The notes below the pieces were generated by a model. The model was given only the letters and a program-made list of their open reading frames with translations. It had not been told where the DNA came from and ran no database searches. The position numbers were made by a program, and so were the translations under genes. Source: Nocardioides sp. TF02-7 (GTDB lineage Bacteria; Actinomycetota; Actinomycetes; Propionibacteriales; Nocardioidaceae). Taken from it: a DNA stretch of 64,000 nucleotides. The DNA lies in the NCBI RefSeq assembly GCF_022437945.1, contig NZ_CP092535.1, forward strand, positions 3,596,001 through 3,660,000, written 5' to 3'. Shown here one piece after another: positions 38,699 through 49,127 of this stretch (the stretch's first letter is position 1; each line of letters starts with the position of its first letter).

Positions 38699-39102
38699 AT
38701 GGCGACCTGGGACGACGTACGACGCCTCGCGCTCGCCCTCCCCGAGGCCACGGAGAGCAACGACGGCTGGCGGATCCGCAGCAAGGCCTTCGCCTGGGTG
38801 CGTCCGCTGCGGAAGAAGGACGTCGCCGACCTCGAGGCGCTCGGTCGGCCGGTGCCTGCCGGCGAGATCATGGGCATCCGCCTCGCCGACGAGGGGGGAG
38901 AAGCAGGAGCTGATCGCCAGCGAGCCCGACGTCTTCTTCACGATCCCGCACTTCGACGGCTGGCCCGGCGTGCTGGTCCACCTCGACGCCATCGACGTCG
39001 ACGAGCTCGAGGAGGTCCTGACCGACGCCTGGCTCGCCCGGGCCCCCCAAGCGGCTCGCCCGGGCGTTCCTCGAGGCGCGGGGGTTGCCGGGGGCGGGGT
39101 GA
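38699..39102 (+). CDS. MmcQ/YjbR family DNA-binding-fold protein, two frameshifts
   Basis: This small protein is 133 residues after repair: MATWDDVRRLALALPEATESNDGWRIRSKAFAWVRPLRKKDVADLEAL, then EKQELIASEPDVFFTIPHFDGWPGVLVHLDAIDVDELEEVLTDAWLARAPKRLARAFLEARG. The EATE, F.TPHFDGYP-like and R.W-type positions are those of the MmcQ/YjbR family. Function is poorly known. Extra bases lie in G6 38893-38898 and C6 39043-39048. It is divergent from the deacetylase; the dispersed hairpin element copy 2 follows 54 bases after its stop. Confidence 0.82.
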
Positions 39103-39155
39103 GGCGGAGCCGGTCGGGCCGGGGGGTGAGGCCGGCCGGGGTTTCGGGGACCGGG

Positions 39156-39243
39156 CGACGTGAGGTTTCCCCGGCCGACCGGGAAACCTCAACTTGTCGG
39201 GCAGAGCATTGCCCGACAAGTGGAGGGATTGCCCGTCACGTCG
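39156..39243. repeat. Dispersed double-hairpin element, copy 2
   Basis: This 88-bp copy has perfect 8-bp terminal inverted repeats, CGACGTGA (39156-39163) and TCACGTCG (39236-39243). Hairpin A is GAGGTTTCCC (39162-39171) with GGGAAACCTC (39181-39190). Hairpin B is a perfect 12-bp stem, ACTTGTCGGGCA (39192-39203) with TGCCCGACAAGT (39210-39221), loop GAGCAT. It lies between two genes on the same strand and matches copy 1 at 13803 over nearly its whole length. Confidence 0.75.
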
Positions 39244-39316
39244 ACGCGGAGCCGCCACACCGGCCACAACGGCCACACCGGCCCGCACCCCCCACCCCGC
39301 CCGCCGGTCTAGGGTG

Positions 39317-40142
39317 ATGTTCGTGGAGCTCGACCGGATCGCGCTGATCTCCGACGTCCACGGCAACCTGACGGCGCTGGAGGCGGTGCTCGCCGACATC
39401 GAGGCCCGGGGGATCGAGCGGGTCCTCAACCTGGGCGACTACGTCGGCAAGGGGCCGCGCGGCCGGGAGGTGGTCGACCGGTGCCGTGAGCGGTGCGAGG
39501 TCAACCTCCTCGGCAACTGGGACGACTTCCTGCCCGACCCGGCCCGCGGCGGCGACTAGCGAGGCCGTGCGCTGGTGGCGCGACCAGCTCGGTCCGGGGC
39601 AGGCGGAGTGGCTGCGGTCGCGGCCGTTCAGCCACGACCTCTGGATGAGCGGCCGGCGGGTGCGGCTGCTGCACGCGTCGCCCGACGACGTGCACCGCAA
39701 GGTGTGGTTCGACCACGACGAGGACGGGTTCCTCGACATGTTCCGCAACACCCCGCTCACCGGCGACGGCCCCGTCCCCGACGTGGTGGCGTACGGCGAC
39801 ACGCACGACCCCTACCTCGAGAACGACCGCGGCCGCCGGACCCTCGTCAACGTGGGCAGCGTCGGCAACTGCATCGGCGACCCGACACCGGTGTACGTCG
39901 TCCTCGAGGGCGTCGCGGACGGCACCGAGCCGGCGCCGTTCTCGGTCGCGTTCGTGCGGGTTCCCTACGACCACGAGGCCGAGCTGGCCCACGCCGCGGC
40001 GGTCGGGATGCCCGAGCTCGACGCCTACGCCCTCGAGCTGCGCGAGGGCGTCTACCGCGGCCACCTCCCCACCGGCGTCGCCCCCTATCACCGCCGACCC
40101 GCAACCGTCCCTGCGATGGTGGGAACACCCACCCCCTCCTGA
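39317..40142 (+). CDS. Metallophosphoesterase (YfcE/MJ0936-like), one frameshift
   Basis: This is a calcineurin-like phosphoesterase, 274 residues after repair. Metal-binding motifs are [41 protein letters not shown] and [12 protein letters not shown], with [12 protein letters not shown] near the middle; substrate unknown. The frame breaks near 39556, where GAC TAG stops translation; one extra base restores [19 protein letters not shown]. No base run is present there, so this site is less clearly a sequencing error. TAGGGT at 39310-39315 and no Shine-Dalgarno suggest a leaderless start at ATG 39317 or GTG 39323. Confidence 0.83.
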
Positions 40143-40146
40143 GAGG

Positions 40147-41284
40147 ATGGGCGACGTGAGAGACGTCGTCATCCTCGGCTCCACCGGGTCGATCGGCACC
40201 CAGGCGCTCGACATCGTGCGCGCCAATCCCGACCGGTTCCGGGTGGTCGGGCTGACCGCCGGGGGGAGCAACCCGGACCTGTTCGAGGCGCAGGTCGCCG
40301 AGTGCCGGCAGCGGTTCCCGGGCCTCCACGCCGGGCTGGGGGGAGGAGGCGTCGGTGGAGGCGGCGCAGCTGCCCTGCGACGTCGTGCTCAACGGCATCA
40401 CCGGCGCGGTCGGCCTCCGCCCGACGCTCGCCGCCCTCGACGCCGGCCGCACCCTGGCGCTGGCCAACAAGGAGTCGCTGATCATCGGCGGCCCGCTGGT
40501 CAAGGAGCGTGCGAAGCCGGGCCAGATCGTGCCGGTCGACAGCGAGCACAGCGCGATCGCGCAGAGCCTGCGCGGCGGCCGCCCGGACGAGGTACGCCGC
40601 CTGGTCCTCACCGCGAGCGGCGGCCCGTTCCGCGGGCGGAGCCGCGACGACCTCGCCGGCGTCACGCCGGAGCAGGCGCTGGCGCACCCGAACTTCGCGA
40701 TGGGCCCGGTGATCACCACCAACTCCGCGACCCTCGTCAACAAGGGACTCGAGGTGATCGAGGCACACCTGCTCTTCGACGTGCCGTTCGAGCGGATCGA
40801 CGTCGTGGTGCACCCGCAGCAGATGATCCACTCCATGGTGGAGTTCACCGACGGCGCGGTCGTGGCCCAGATCGGGCTGCCGACGATGCTGGTGCCGATC
40901 GCCCTCGGCCTCGCCTGGCCCGAGCGGGTGCCGGACGCGGAGTCGCCGGTCGACTGGACCCGAGCCGCCGACTGGCGGTTCGAGCCGCTCGACGACACCG
41001 CGTTCCCCGCCGTCCGGCTCGCCCGCGAGGCCGGTGCCCGCGGCGGCACCGCCCCGGCGGTCTACAACGCCGCCAACGAGGTGTGCGTCGACGCCTTCCA
41101 CGACGGGCGGCTGCCGTTCCCGGCCATCGTCGACGTGATCGCGTCCGTGCTCACCGAGCACGACGTACCCTCGGACCAGCAGCTCACGCTCGACGACGTC
41201 CTCGCCGCCGACGCGTGGGCGCGTGACGCCGCCCGCCGGACCATCGCGGCCACCGCCACGACCGCGCCGACCCGAGAGACCTGA
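40147..41284 (+). CDS. dxr: 1-deoxy-D-xylulose-5-phosphate reductoisomerase, one frameshift
   Basis: DXR converts 1-deoxyxylulose 5-phosphate to 2-C-methylerythritol 4-phosphate, the first committed step of the MEP isoprenoid pathway. The NADPH motif is [17 protein letters not shown] (GSTGSIG at 11-17). The catalytic region has [49 protein letters not shown] and [12 protein letters not shown]. One extra G in the run 40338-40343 shifts the frame (resumes [18 protein letters not shown]). The repaired length is 378 residues. It precedes rip1 and ispG as in mycobacteria. Confidence 0.95.
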
Positions 41285-41291
41285 CGCCAGC

Positions 41292-42653
41292 ATGACCGCA
41301 CTTCTCTACACCCTCGGCGTCGTCGTCTTCGCCGTCGCGATCCTGGTCTCGATCGCCCTGCACGAGGTCGGGCACCTGGTCCCGGCGAAGAAGTTCGGCG
41401 GCAAGGTCACCCAGTACTTCGTCGGCTTCGGCCCCACTGTCTGGAGCAAGCAGGTCGGCGAGACCGGAGTACGGCGTCAAGGCGATCCCGCTCGGCGGCT
41501 ACGTGAAGATCGTCGGGATGCTCCCCGCCGGGTGCCGCCGAGCTGGCCGACGAGGTGACCGTCGACGCCGCGGGCAACCAGGTGACCCGGGTGCGCAAGT
41601 CCAACACCGGCATGTTCACCCAGCTGATCTCCGACGCGCGCGCCGCCGAGTGGGAGCTGGTCGGCCCCGGCGACGCCGACCGGCTGTTCTACAAGATGCC
41701 GCCCTGGAAGAAGATCGTCGTGATGGCCGGCGGTCCGAGCGTCAACATCCTGATCGCCTTCCTGATCTTCCTCGGCGTCTTCGCCACCTGGGGCAACGCG
41801 GCCGACCCCGACGTCAGCACCGTCGTCGACGAGGTGCAGGCCTGCGTCGTGCCGGTCGAGGAGTCGGGCCGGGTCTGCACGGACGAGGAGATCGCCACCA
41901 GCCCGACCCCCGGCGTACGAGGCCGGGATCCGCTCGGGCGACCGGATCGTCGCCTTCAACGGGGTGGAGGTCCGCGACTGGACCCACCTGCAGCAGATGA
42001 TCCGCGGCAACGGCGACGACCGCGCGACCATCCTGCTCGAGCGCGACGGCGGCGAGGTGCAGGTCGAGACCGCCACGACGGTGACGCCGCGGTTCCTCGA
42101 CGCCGAGGCCGAGGAGCCGGAGCCGGTCGGGTTCCTCGGCGTGCGCCCGGAGAGCAGCCCGACGACCGGCGGGCCGCTCTACACGCTCGAGCAGATGGGC
42201 GTGATGACCGTCGACGTCGTCGAGGCGCTGGCGACCCTGCCGGCGAAGGTGTTCGACGTCGCGCAGGCGATCGTCGGTCTGGAGGAGCGCGACCCCACCG
42301 GTCCGGTCAGCATCGTCGGCGGCGGCCGGCTCGCCGGCGAGACGGCGGCGCACGAGGAGATCCTCGTGGACCAGAAGGTGATGTCGCTGCTGATGCTCAT
42401 CGCCGGTTTCAACTTCTTCATCGGCATGTTCAACTTCGTGCCGCTGCTGCCGCTCGACGGCGGTCACATCGCCAGCGCGGTGTGGGAGGCGCTGCGCCGC
42501 CGGTTCGCCCGGCTCCGCGGGCGCCCCGACCCCGGGTACGTCGACGCCGCGAAGCTGCTGCCGGTGGCCTACGTCGTCGCGAGCGCGATGCTGGTCATGG
42601 GTGTCGTGCTGATCGTCGGCGACCTCGTCGTGCCGGTCCGGCTGACGTCCTGA
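41292..42653 (+). CDS. rip1: Site-2 intramembrane zinc metalloprotease (Rip1/RseP-like), three frameshifts
   Basis: This is a regulated-intramembrane-proteolysis protease, 452 residues after repair, that trims anti-sigma factors and other membrane substrates. The zinc motif HEVGH is at residues 24-28 inside the first helix; the third ligand is in [17 protein letters not shown]. Between them lie the second helix ([26 protein letters not shown]), a PDZ domain ([30 protein letters not shown]) and an extracytoplasmic segment with two cysteines. Extra bases are at GG 41466-41467, GGG 41530-41532 and C5 41907-41911. Flanked by dxr and ispG, the order known for Mycobacterium rip1. Confidence 0.92.
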
Positions 42654-42714
42654 CCGGGCCTGCGGGGGCGTCGCCGAATCCCGTCCGCGCGGCCCCCGGA
42701 AGTACCCTGGAGCC

Positions 42715-43866
42715 ATGACCGCTATCGGCCTCGGCATGCCCACCGCCCCGCCGCCGGTGCTGGCTCCCCGCCGCAAGACCCGGCAGATCCAGGTCGGCAA
42801 GGTCGGTGTCGGCAGCGACCACCCGATCTCGGTGCAGTCGATGACGACGACGCTGACGGCCGACGTCAACAGCACGCTGCAGCAGATCGCCGAGCTCACC
42901 GCGTCCGGCTGCGACATCGTGCGGGTGGCGTGCCCGAGCCAGGACGACGCCGACGCGCTCCCGGAGATCGCCCGGCACAGCCAGATCCCGGTCATCGCCG
43001 ACATCCACTTCCAGCCGCGCTACGTCTTCGCCGCCATCGAGGCCGGGTGCGCCGCCGTCCGCGTCAACCCCGGCAACATCAAGAAGTTCGACGACCAGGT
43101 CAAGGAGATCGCGCGGGCCGCGAAGGACCACGGCACCTCGATCCGGATCGGCGTCAACGCCGGGTCGCTCGACAAGCGGCTGCTGGAGAAGCACGGCAAG
43201 GCCACGCCCGAGGCGCTCGTCGAGTCGGCCGTGTGGGAGGCGAGCCTCTTCGAGGAGCACGACTTCCACGACTTCAAGATCTCGGTGAAGCACAACGACC
43301 CCGTGGTGATGGTGCGCGCCTACGAGCTGCTCGCCGAGCAGGGCGACTGGCCGCTCCACCTCGGCGTCACCGAGGCCGGGCCCGCGTTCCAGGGCACCAT
43401 CAAGTCCGCGACCGCGTTCGGTGCGCTGCTCAGCAAGGGCATCGGCGACACGATCCGGGTCTCGCTGTCCGCACCGCCGGTCGAGGAGGTCAAGGTCGGG
43501 CTGCAGATCCTGGAGTCGCTCAACCTGCGGCCGCGCCGGCTCGAGATCGTCTCCTGCCCCAGCTGCGGCCGGGCGCAGGTCGACGTCTACAAGCTCGCCG
43601 ACCAGGTGACCGCCGGCCTCGACGGCCTGGAGGTCCCGCTGCGGGTCGCGGTCATGGGCTGCGTCGTCAACGGTCCCGGTGAGGCCCGCGAGGCCGACCT
43701 CGGCGTCGCCTCCGGCAACGGCAAGGGCCAGATCTTCGTCAAGGGCGAGGTGATCAAGACCGTGCCCGAGTCCGAGATCGTGGAGACGCTCATCGAGGAG
43801 GCGATGCGGATCGCCGAGGCGATGGAGCCGGTCGAGGGCGCCGAGCCCCAGGTCAGCATCTCCTGA
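42715..43866 (+). CDS. ispG: 4-hydroxy-3-methylbut-2-en-1-yl diphosphate synthase (IspG/GcpE)
   Basis: This 383-residue [4Fe-4S] enzyme makes HMBPP from methylerythritol cyclodiphosphate in the MEP pathway. It has a TIM-barrel N-terminus ([67 protein letters not shown]) and an Fe-S domain with Cys281 and Cys284 (SCPSCGR) and Cys316 ([12 protein letters not shown], followed by the fourth ligand Glu). It is intact. It shares the pathway with dxr, 1.4 kb upstream; rip1 lies between them. Confidence 0.97.
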   Translation: MTAIGLGMPTAPPPVLAPRRKTRQIQVGKVGVGSDHPISVQSMTTTLTADVNSTLQQIAELTASGCDIVRVACPSQDDADALPEIARHSQIPVIADIHFQPRYVFAAIEAGCAAVRVNPGNIKKFDDQVKEIARAAKDHGTSIRIGVNAGSLDKRLLEKHGKATPEALVESAVWEASLFEEHDFHDFKISVKHNDPVVMVRAYELLAEQGDWPLHLGVTEAGPAFQGTIKSATAFGALLSKGIGDTIRVSLSAPPVEEVKVGLQILESLNLRPRRLEIVSCPSCGRAQVDVYKLADQVTAGLDGLEVPLRVAVMGCVVNGPGEAREADLGVASGNGKGQIFVKGEVIKTVPESEIVETLIEEAMRIAEAMEPVEGAEPQVSIS

Positions 43867-43934
43867 GCGCACCGCAGGAGCGGTCAGCCGGACACCGGAT
43901 GGCCGCCGACGGCTCCGCCTCGTAGGCTCGGCTC

Positions 43935-44782
43935 GTGCTGACGACCCGGAGCGGTGTGCGCGTCCTGGCGGCCGCCGACCTGGACGCGTTCCTGGAGCTG
44001 GCCGACCAGGAGCCGGTGGTCAACGTGTTCGCGATCCACCGCGCCCGCACCACCGGGCTCGAGCCCCGCTGGCTGGGCGGCGAGATGTGGGGCCGGTTCG
44101 AGGACGGGCTGCTGGTCGCGGCGTGCCACGTGGCCGCCAACCTGGTGCCCGTCCAGGCCCGCGCCGAGGACGCCGTTGCGTTCGCCGCCCGGGCGCTCGC
44201 GCGTCGTCGTACCGCCTCCACGATCGTCGGCCCGCAGGACGCCGTCCGCGCGTTCTGGGACGAGGTCGGCGGCGCCTGGGGACGCCCGCGCGAGGAGCGC
44301 TGGGACCAGCGGCACATGGTCATCGAGGGGCCGCCGGTCGTGGCGCCCGACCCGGCGGTGCGGCCGACCGTGCGCGAGGACCTCGAGTCGCTCTACCCGG
44401 CGTGCGTCGCGATGTACACCGAGGAGGTCGGGGGTGTCGCCGGAGGTCGGGGGAGGAGCCGACCTCTACCGCACGCGGGTGGCCCAGCTGATCAGCCGCG
44501 GCTGGTCGTTCGCGCGCTACGACGGCGACGAGCTGGTCTTCAAGGCCGAGGTCGCCTGCGCCACCCCCCGACGCCGCCCAGGTCCAGGGCGTGTGGGTGC
44601 CGCCGCACCGGCGCGGCGAGGGCCTGGCCACCGCCGGCATGGCTGCGGTGGTGCAGCTGGTGAGGGAGCGGATCGCCCCCTCGGTGTCGCTCTACGTCAA
44701 CGAGTGGAACCACGCCGCGCGCCTCGCCTACGAGCGGGTCGGCTTCCGGGAGTCCGCCCGGTTCGCCACCGTGATGTTCTGA
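43935..44782 (+). CDS. DUF4081/GNAT-family N-acetyltransferase, two frameshifts
   Basis: The product is 281 residues after repair. The N-terminal DUF4081 part reads VRVLAAADLDAFLELADQEPVVNVFAIHRARTTGLEPRWLGGEMWGRFE...STIVGPQDAVRAFWDEV. The GNAT domain has FARYDGDELVFKAEVACAT, the acetyl-CoA loop VWVPPHRRGEGLATAGMAAVV, and VSLYVNEWNHAARLAYERVGFRE. Extra bases are in G5 44430-44434 and C6 44564-44569. Its place after ispG matches Rv2867c in the mycobacterial dxr-rip-ispG cluster. The acceptor is unknown. Start GTG 43935. Confidence 0.87.
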
Positions 44783-44827
44783 CCTCGTCCCGGGCAATCC
44801 GGTTGCGGCGCGCGGCGCGGCCCCGCC

Positions 44828-44833
44828 TACCCT
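44828..44833 (+). promoter_or_regulatory. Candidate -10 of proS (leaderless)
   Basis: TACCCT lies 6 bases upstream of the ATG at 44840, with TTGCGG at 44803-44808 (19-base spacer) as a weak -35. No Shine-Dalgarno sequence is present, so transcription probably starts at or next to the ATG. Confidence 0.35.
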
Positions 44834-44839
44834 TTGCGC

Positions 44840-46642
44840 ATGATCTCCCGGATGTCGACCCTGTTCGTCCGCACCCTGCGCGAGGACCCCGCGGACGCCG
44901 AGGTGCCGAGCCACCGGCTGCTGGTCCGGGCGGGCTACATCCGCCGCGCGGCGCCCGGGATCTACACGTGGCTGCCGCTCGGGCTGCGGGTGCTGCGCAA
45001 GATCGAGAACATCATCCGCGAGGAGATGGACGCGATCGGTGCCCAGGAGGTCAGCTTCCCCGCCCTGCTGCCGCGGGAGCCCTACGAGGCGTCGAACCGC
45101 TGGACGGAGTACGGCCCGAACCTGTTCCGGCTCCAGGACCGCAAGGGCGCCGACTACCTGCTCGGCCCCACGCACGAGGAGATGTTCACGCTCCTGGTCA
45201 AGGGCCTCTACTCCTCCTACAAGGACCTGCCGCTGTCGATCTACCAGATCCAGACGAAGTACCGCGACGAGGCGCGTCCCCGAGCCGGGCTGCTGCGGGG
45301 CCGGGAGTTCACGATGAAGGACTCCTACTCCTTCGACGTCGACGACGCCGGGCTCGACGCGAGCTACCGCGCCCACCGCGAGGCCTACGTGCGGATCTTC
45401 GACCGGCTCGGCTTCGAGTACGTCATCGTCAAGGCCACCTCGGGCGCGATGGGCGGCTCCCGGTCCGAGGAGTTCCTCGCCAAGGCCGAGGTCGGCGAGG
45501 ACACCTACGTCCGCTGCACGCGCTGCGACTACGCCGCCAACGTCGAGGCCGTCGAGGTGCGGGCCCCCGAGCCGGTGCCCTACGACGACGCGCCCGCCGC
45601 GCACGCGGAGGCGACGCCCGGCACGCCCACCATCGCCACGCTCGTCGACCACCTCAACGAGCGCTTCCCCCGGGACGACCGTCCGTGGACGGCCGCCGAC
45701 ACCCTCAAGAACGTCCTCGTGGTGCTCGTGCACCCCGACGGCAAGAGGGAGCCGCTGGCCATCGGCGTGCCCGGCGACCGCGAGGTCGACCTCAAGCGGC
45801 TCGGCGGCCAGCTGGAGCCGATCGACGTCGAGCCGATGGACGACGACGAGCTCGCGAAGCACCCCGCGCTGGTGAAGGGCTACATCGGACCCGAGGTGCT
45901 CGGCGAGGAGGGCAAGAGCGGGATCCGCTACGTCGTCGACCCCCGCGTCGTCGAGGGCACCCGGTGGGTGACCGGCGCCAACGTCGAGGGCAGCCACGTC
46001 ATCGACCTCGTCGTCGGCCGCGACTTCACCCCCGACGGCACCATCGAGGCCGCCAACGTGGTGGACGGCGACGCGTGCCCCCGGTGCGGCCACGACCAGG
46101 GCGGCACCCTGGAGGCGGCACGCGGCATCGAGATGGGCCACATCTTCCAGCTCGGCCGCAAGTACGCCGACGCGCTCGGCCTCCAGGTCCTCGACGAGAA
46201 CGGCAAGCTCGTGACCGTCACGATGGGCTCCTATGGCATCGGGCCCTCCCGCGCGGTCGCCGCGATCGCGGAGAACACCCTCGACGACATCGGGCTGTGC
46301 TGGCCGCGCAACGTCGCGCCGTACGACCTGCACGTCGTCGCGACCGGCAAGGACGAGGCCGTGTTCGAGGCCGCCGCCCGGCTCGCCGCCAACCTCGACG
46401 CCCGCGGTGTGGAGGTGCTGCTCGACGACCGGCCGAAGGTCAGTCCCGGCGTGAAGTTCAAGGACGCCGAGCTGATCGGGGTCCCCACGATCGTCACCGT
46501 CGGGCGCGGTCTCGCCGACGGCGTCGTCGAGGTGAAGGACCGCCGCACCGGCGAGCGCACCGAGGTCCCGGTCGACGGCGCCGTCGAGCACCTCGTCGGG
46601 CTGGTCGCCTCGGCCGGCGCCACCGGCGCCGGGCACCGCTGA
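44840..46642 (+). CDS. proS: Prolyl-tRNA synthetase
   Basis: This is a 600-residue bacterial-type class II ProRS charging tRNA-Pro. Motif 1 lies in [29 protein letters not shown]; motif 2 in [28 protein letters not shown]; motif 3 in [19 protein letters not shown]. The editing (INS) domain sits between motifs 2 and 3 and includes [32 protein letters not shown]. The anticodon domain is C-terminal. It begins at ATG 44840; ATG 44852 (MSTLFVRT) is an alternative. The gene is intact. Its stop lies 2 bases before the CoA-transferase ATG. Confidence 0.97.
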   Translation: MISRMSTLFVRTLREDPADAEVPSHRLLVRAGYIRRAAPGIYTWLPLGLRVLRKIENIIREEMDAIGAQEVSFPALLPREPYEASNRWTEYGPNLFRLQDRKGADYLLGPTHEEMFTLLVKGLYSSYKDLPLSIYQIQTKYRDEARPRAGLLRGREFTMKDSYSFDVDDAGLDASYRAHREAYVRIFDRLGFEYVIVKATSGAMGGSRSEEFLAKAEVGEDTYVRCTRCDYAANVEAVEVRAPEPVPYDDAPAAHAEATPGTPTIATLVDHLNERFPRDDRPWTAADTLKNVLVVLVHPDGKREPLAIGVPGDREVDLKRLGGQLEPIDVEPMDDDELAKHPALVKGYIGPEVLGEEGKSGIRYVVDPRVVEGTRWVTGANVEGSHVIDLVVGRDFTPDGTIEAANVVDGDACPRCGHDQGGTLEAARGIEMGHIFQLGRKYADALGLQVLDENGKLVTVTMGSYGIGPSRAVAAIAENTLDDIGLCWPRNVAPYDLHVVATGKDEAVFEAAARLAANLDARGVEVLLDDRPKVSPGVKFKDAELIGVPTIVTVGRGLADGVVEVKDRRTGERTEVPVDGAVEHLVGLVASAGATGAGHR

Positions 46643-46644
46643 CG

Positions 46645-48154
46645 ATGCTCGAGCGGATCACGTGCCCGGCCCTGGCCGGGCGGGTCACGACCGCGGCGGA
46701 GGCGGCGGCGGTCGTCCAGCCGGGCGACTCGGTCGGCATCAGCGGGTTCACCGGCGCCGGATTCCCCAAGGCGGTGCCGCGCGCGCTGGCGGCACGGATC
46801 GCGGCTGCGCGTGATCGCGGCGAGGACTTCCGGGTCGGGCTCTGGTCCGGTGCGTCCACCGGCCCGGAGGTGGACGGGGTGCTGGCCGGCGTCGACGGCC
46901 TCGACAAGCGGCTCCCCTACAACTCCGACCCCGACCTGCGGCGCCTCATCAACGACGGCACCGTCGACTACGTCGACGCCCACCTCTCGCACGCCGCCCA
47001 GCAGGCGTGGTTCGGGTTCTACGGGCCGCTCGACGTGGCCGTCGTGGAGGTCGCGGCCGTCCTGCCCAACGGGCTGCTCGTGCCCGGGACGTCGGTCGGC
47101 AACAACAAGACCTGGCTCGACCAAGCCGGCAAGGTGATCCTCGAGGTCAACCGGTGGCTGCCGCGCGACCTGGAGGGCTTCCACGACGTCTACTACGGCG
47201 CGGCCCTCCCGCCGCACCGGATCCCCATCCAGCTGACCCACCCCATGCAGCGCATCGGCGACCCCTACCTGCGGGTCGACCCGGCCAAGGTGGTCGCGGT
47301 CGTCGAGACCGACGCGCCCGACCGCAACACCCCGCTCGACCCGCCGGACGACGCGTCCCGGGCGATGGCCGACCTGCTCGTCGACTTCCTCCGCCACGAG
47401 GTGCGCGCCGGCCGGATCCCGTCGTCGCTGCTGCCGCTCCAGTCCGGCGTGGGCAACGTCGCCAACGCGGTGATGGAGGGGCTGCTCGCCAGCGAGTTCG
47501 AGGGCATGACCGCGTTCACCGAGGTGATCCAGGACGGGCTCCTCGACCTCCTCGACGCGGGCAAGCTGGTTTCCCCTCTCGTCGACGTCGTTCGGGCTGT
47601 CCCCGGAGGGGCAGCGCCGGTTCCTCGACAACGTCGGCTCCTACAAGGGCCGGATCCTCCTCCGCAGCCAGGAGATCTCCAACCACCCCGAGCTCGTACG
47701 GCGGCTGGGCGTGATCGCGGTCAACGGCATGCTCGAGGCCGACATCTACGGCAACGTCAACTCCACTCACCTGATGGGCTCGGCCATCATGAACGGCATC
47801 GGCGGAAGCGGCGACTTCGCCCGCAACGCCTACCTCAACTTCTTCGTCGCGCCGTCGACAGCCAAGGCCGGCGCCGTCTCCAAGATCGTGCCGATGGTGA
47901 GCCACGTCGACCACACCGAGCACGACGTGCACGTGCTGGTCACCGAGCAGGGGCTGGCCGACCTCCGCGGGCTCTCCCCGAGCGACCGCGCCGAGCGGGT
48001 GATCGACCGGTGCGCGCACCCCGACTACCGTGACCGGCTGCGCGACTACGTCGCCCGGGCGCGCGCCGCCCGGCCGCACGCCCGGCACACCCCGCACCTG
48101 CTCGAGGAGGCGCTGGGCTGGCACGTCAACTACCTCCGGGAAGGCAGGATGTGA
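46645..48154 (+). CDS. Acetyl-CoA hydrolase/succinyl-CoA:acetate CoA-transferase family protein, one frameshift
   Basis: The product is 502 residues after repair. The N-terminal domain has VQPGDSVGISGFTGAGFPKAVPRALA and GLWSGASTGPEVDGVLA. The C-terminal domain has FTEVIQDGLLDLLDAGKL and VNGMLEADIYGNVNSTHLMGSAIMNGIGGSGDFARNA, with the catalytic Glu in the LEADIYG stretch. The family moves CoA between succinyl-CoA or other acyl-CoAs and acetate (Cat1/Ach1). One extra C lies in the run 47573-47576. It starts 2 bases after proS, an odd metabolic partner. Its stop overlaps the HAD gene by 4 bases. Confidence 0.9.
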
Positions 48155-48884
48155 CCGTGGCCGGTGGCGTCGACGCGGTGATCTTCGACTGGGGCGGGAC
48201 CCTCACCCGTTGGCACGACATCGACTTCCACGCGGAGTCGGTCGCGCTGGCGGCGGCCGTGGTGGCGACGCCCGACCCGGAGGACGACCGGGCGCTCGCG
48301 GTGTCCTCCCACGCGAGCCGGCTGCTGACGGCGGGCAGCGTGATCTGGGGCCGCAGCCGCGACGAACACCGGAGCTCGACGCTGGCCGACCTGTTCGCCG
48401 AGGCCGGCCTCGACCACGACCCCGACCTGCTCACCGCCTACTACGAGTTCTGGGAGCCGCACACCCAGACCGACCCGGAGGTCGGCCCGCTGTGGGAGAC
48501 GCCCGGGGCGAGGGCATCCGGGTCGGCGTGCTCTCCAACACGATCTGGCCGCGCGCGTGGCACGTCGGGTTCTTCGAGCGCGACGGCGTCGCCCATTTGG
48601 TCGACGGCGACGTCTACACCAGCGAGATCCCGTGGACGAAGCCGTCGCCCCAGGCCTTCGCGGCGGCGATGGCGGCCGTCGGCGTCGACGACCCGGGCCG
48701 GTGCGTCTACGTCGGCGACCGGCTCTACGACGACGTCTGGGGCGCGCAGCAGGCGGGGATGCGGGCGATCCACGTGCCGCACTCCGACATCCCCACCGAG
48801 CAGCTCGGCCACACCCACGGCGTACCGGACGCGGTGGCGCACCGGCTGGCCGAGATCCCGTCGCTCATCGAGCCCTGGCGCTGA
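48151..48884 (+). CDS. HAD-family hydrolase, one frameshift
   Basis: This is a haloacid-dehalogenase-type phosphatase, 244 residues after repair. Motif I is AVIFDWGGTLTRW (nucleophile Asp, with Gly in place of the usual second Asp, DWGGT); motif II VGVLSNT; motif III PWTKPSPQAF; motif IV YVGDRLYDDVWGAQQAGM. Loss of the second motif I Asp, as in DWGGT-type HADs, may alter the acid/base step. One base seems missing near 48501-48508. GTG 48151 overlaps the CoA-transferase stop by 4 bases. Substrate unknown. Confidence 0.83.
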
Positions 48885-49043
48885 CCCGCGCGCCTCGCTG
48901 TTGCAGGTTCCTGCACTGCGAGTTTATGAGGATGGCGGGAACGAGCGCCGGAGGGCCTGCAGCGTTGCACAATCGTGCACGCAGCGATCGAAGAGCCCCC
49001 ACCTCCCTCGATCGTGAAGCGATGACCGTTGTCCCCGGTCGTC
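48885..49043. other. Unassigned intergenic stretch with short palindromes
   Basis: No gene is seen. The stretch is less GC-rich than its surroundings and contains TGCAGG-TT-CCTGCA, TGCAC-AATC-GTGCA, two CGATCG sites, and a hairpin GATGACCG (49021-49028) with CGGTCGTC (49036-49043). It leads straight into the long hairpin at 49044. It could be a small RNA locus or the remnant of one; there is no direct evidence. Confidence 0.3.
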
Positions 49044-49111
49044 AGCGGTCCGTGCCTCCGTGCTCCGGGGGACGTCTCGGGAGTTCCCCGGAGGCGGAGG
49101 CACGGACCGCT
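49044..49111. terminator. Long perfect hairpin between convergent genes
   Basis: AGCGGTCCGTGCCTCCG (49044-49060) pairs perfectly with CGGAGGCACGGACCGCT (49095-49111), and inside it CTCCGGGG (49063-49070) pairs with CCCCGGAG (49086-49093). The 25-bp two-part stem lies between the convergent HAD and DUF4439 genes and should terminate both. Confidence 0.7.
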
Positions 49112-49127
49112 GCTTCGCTTCGGGCCC

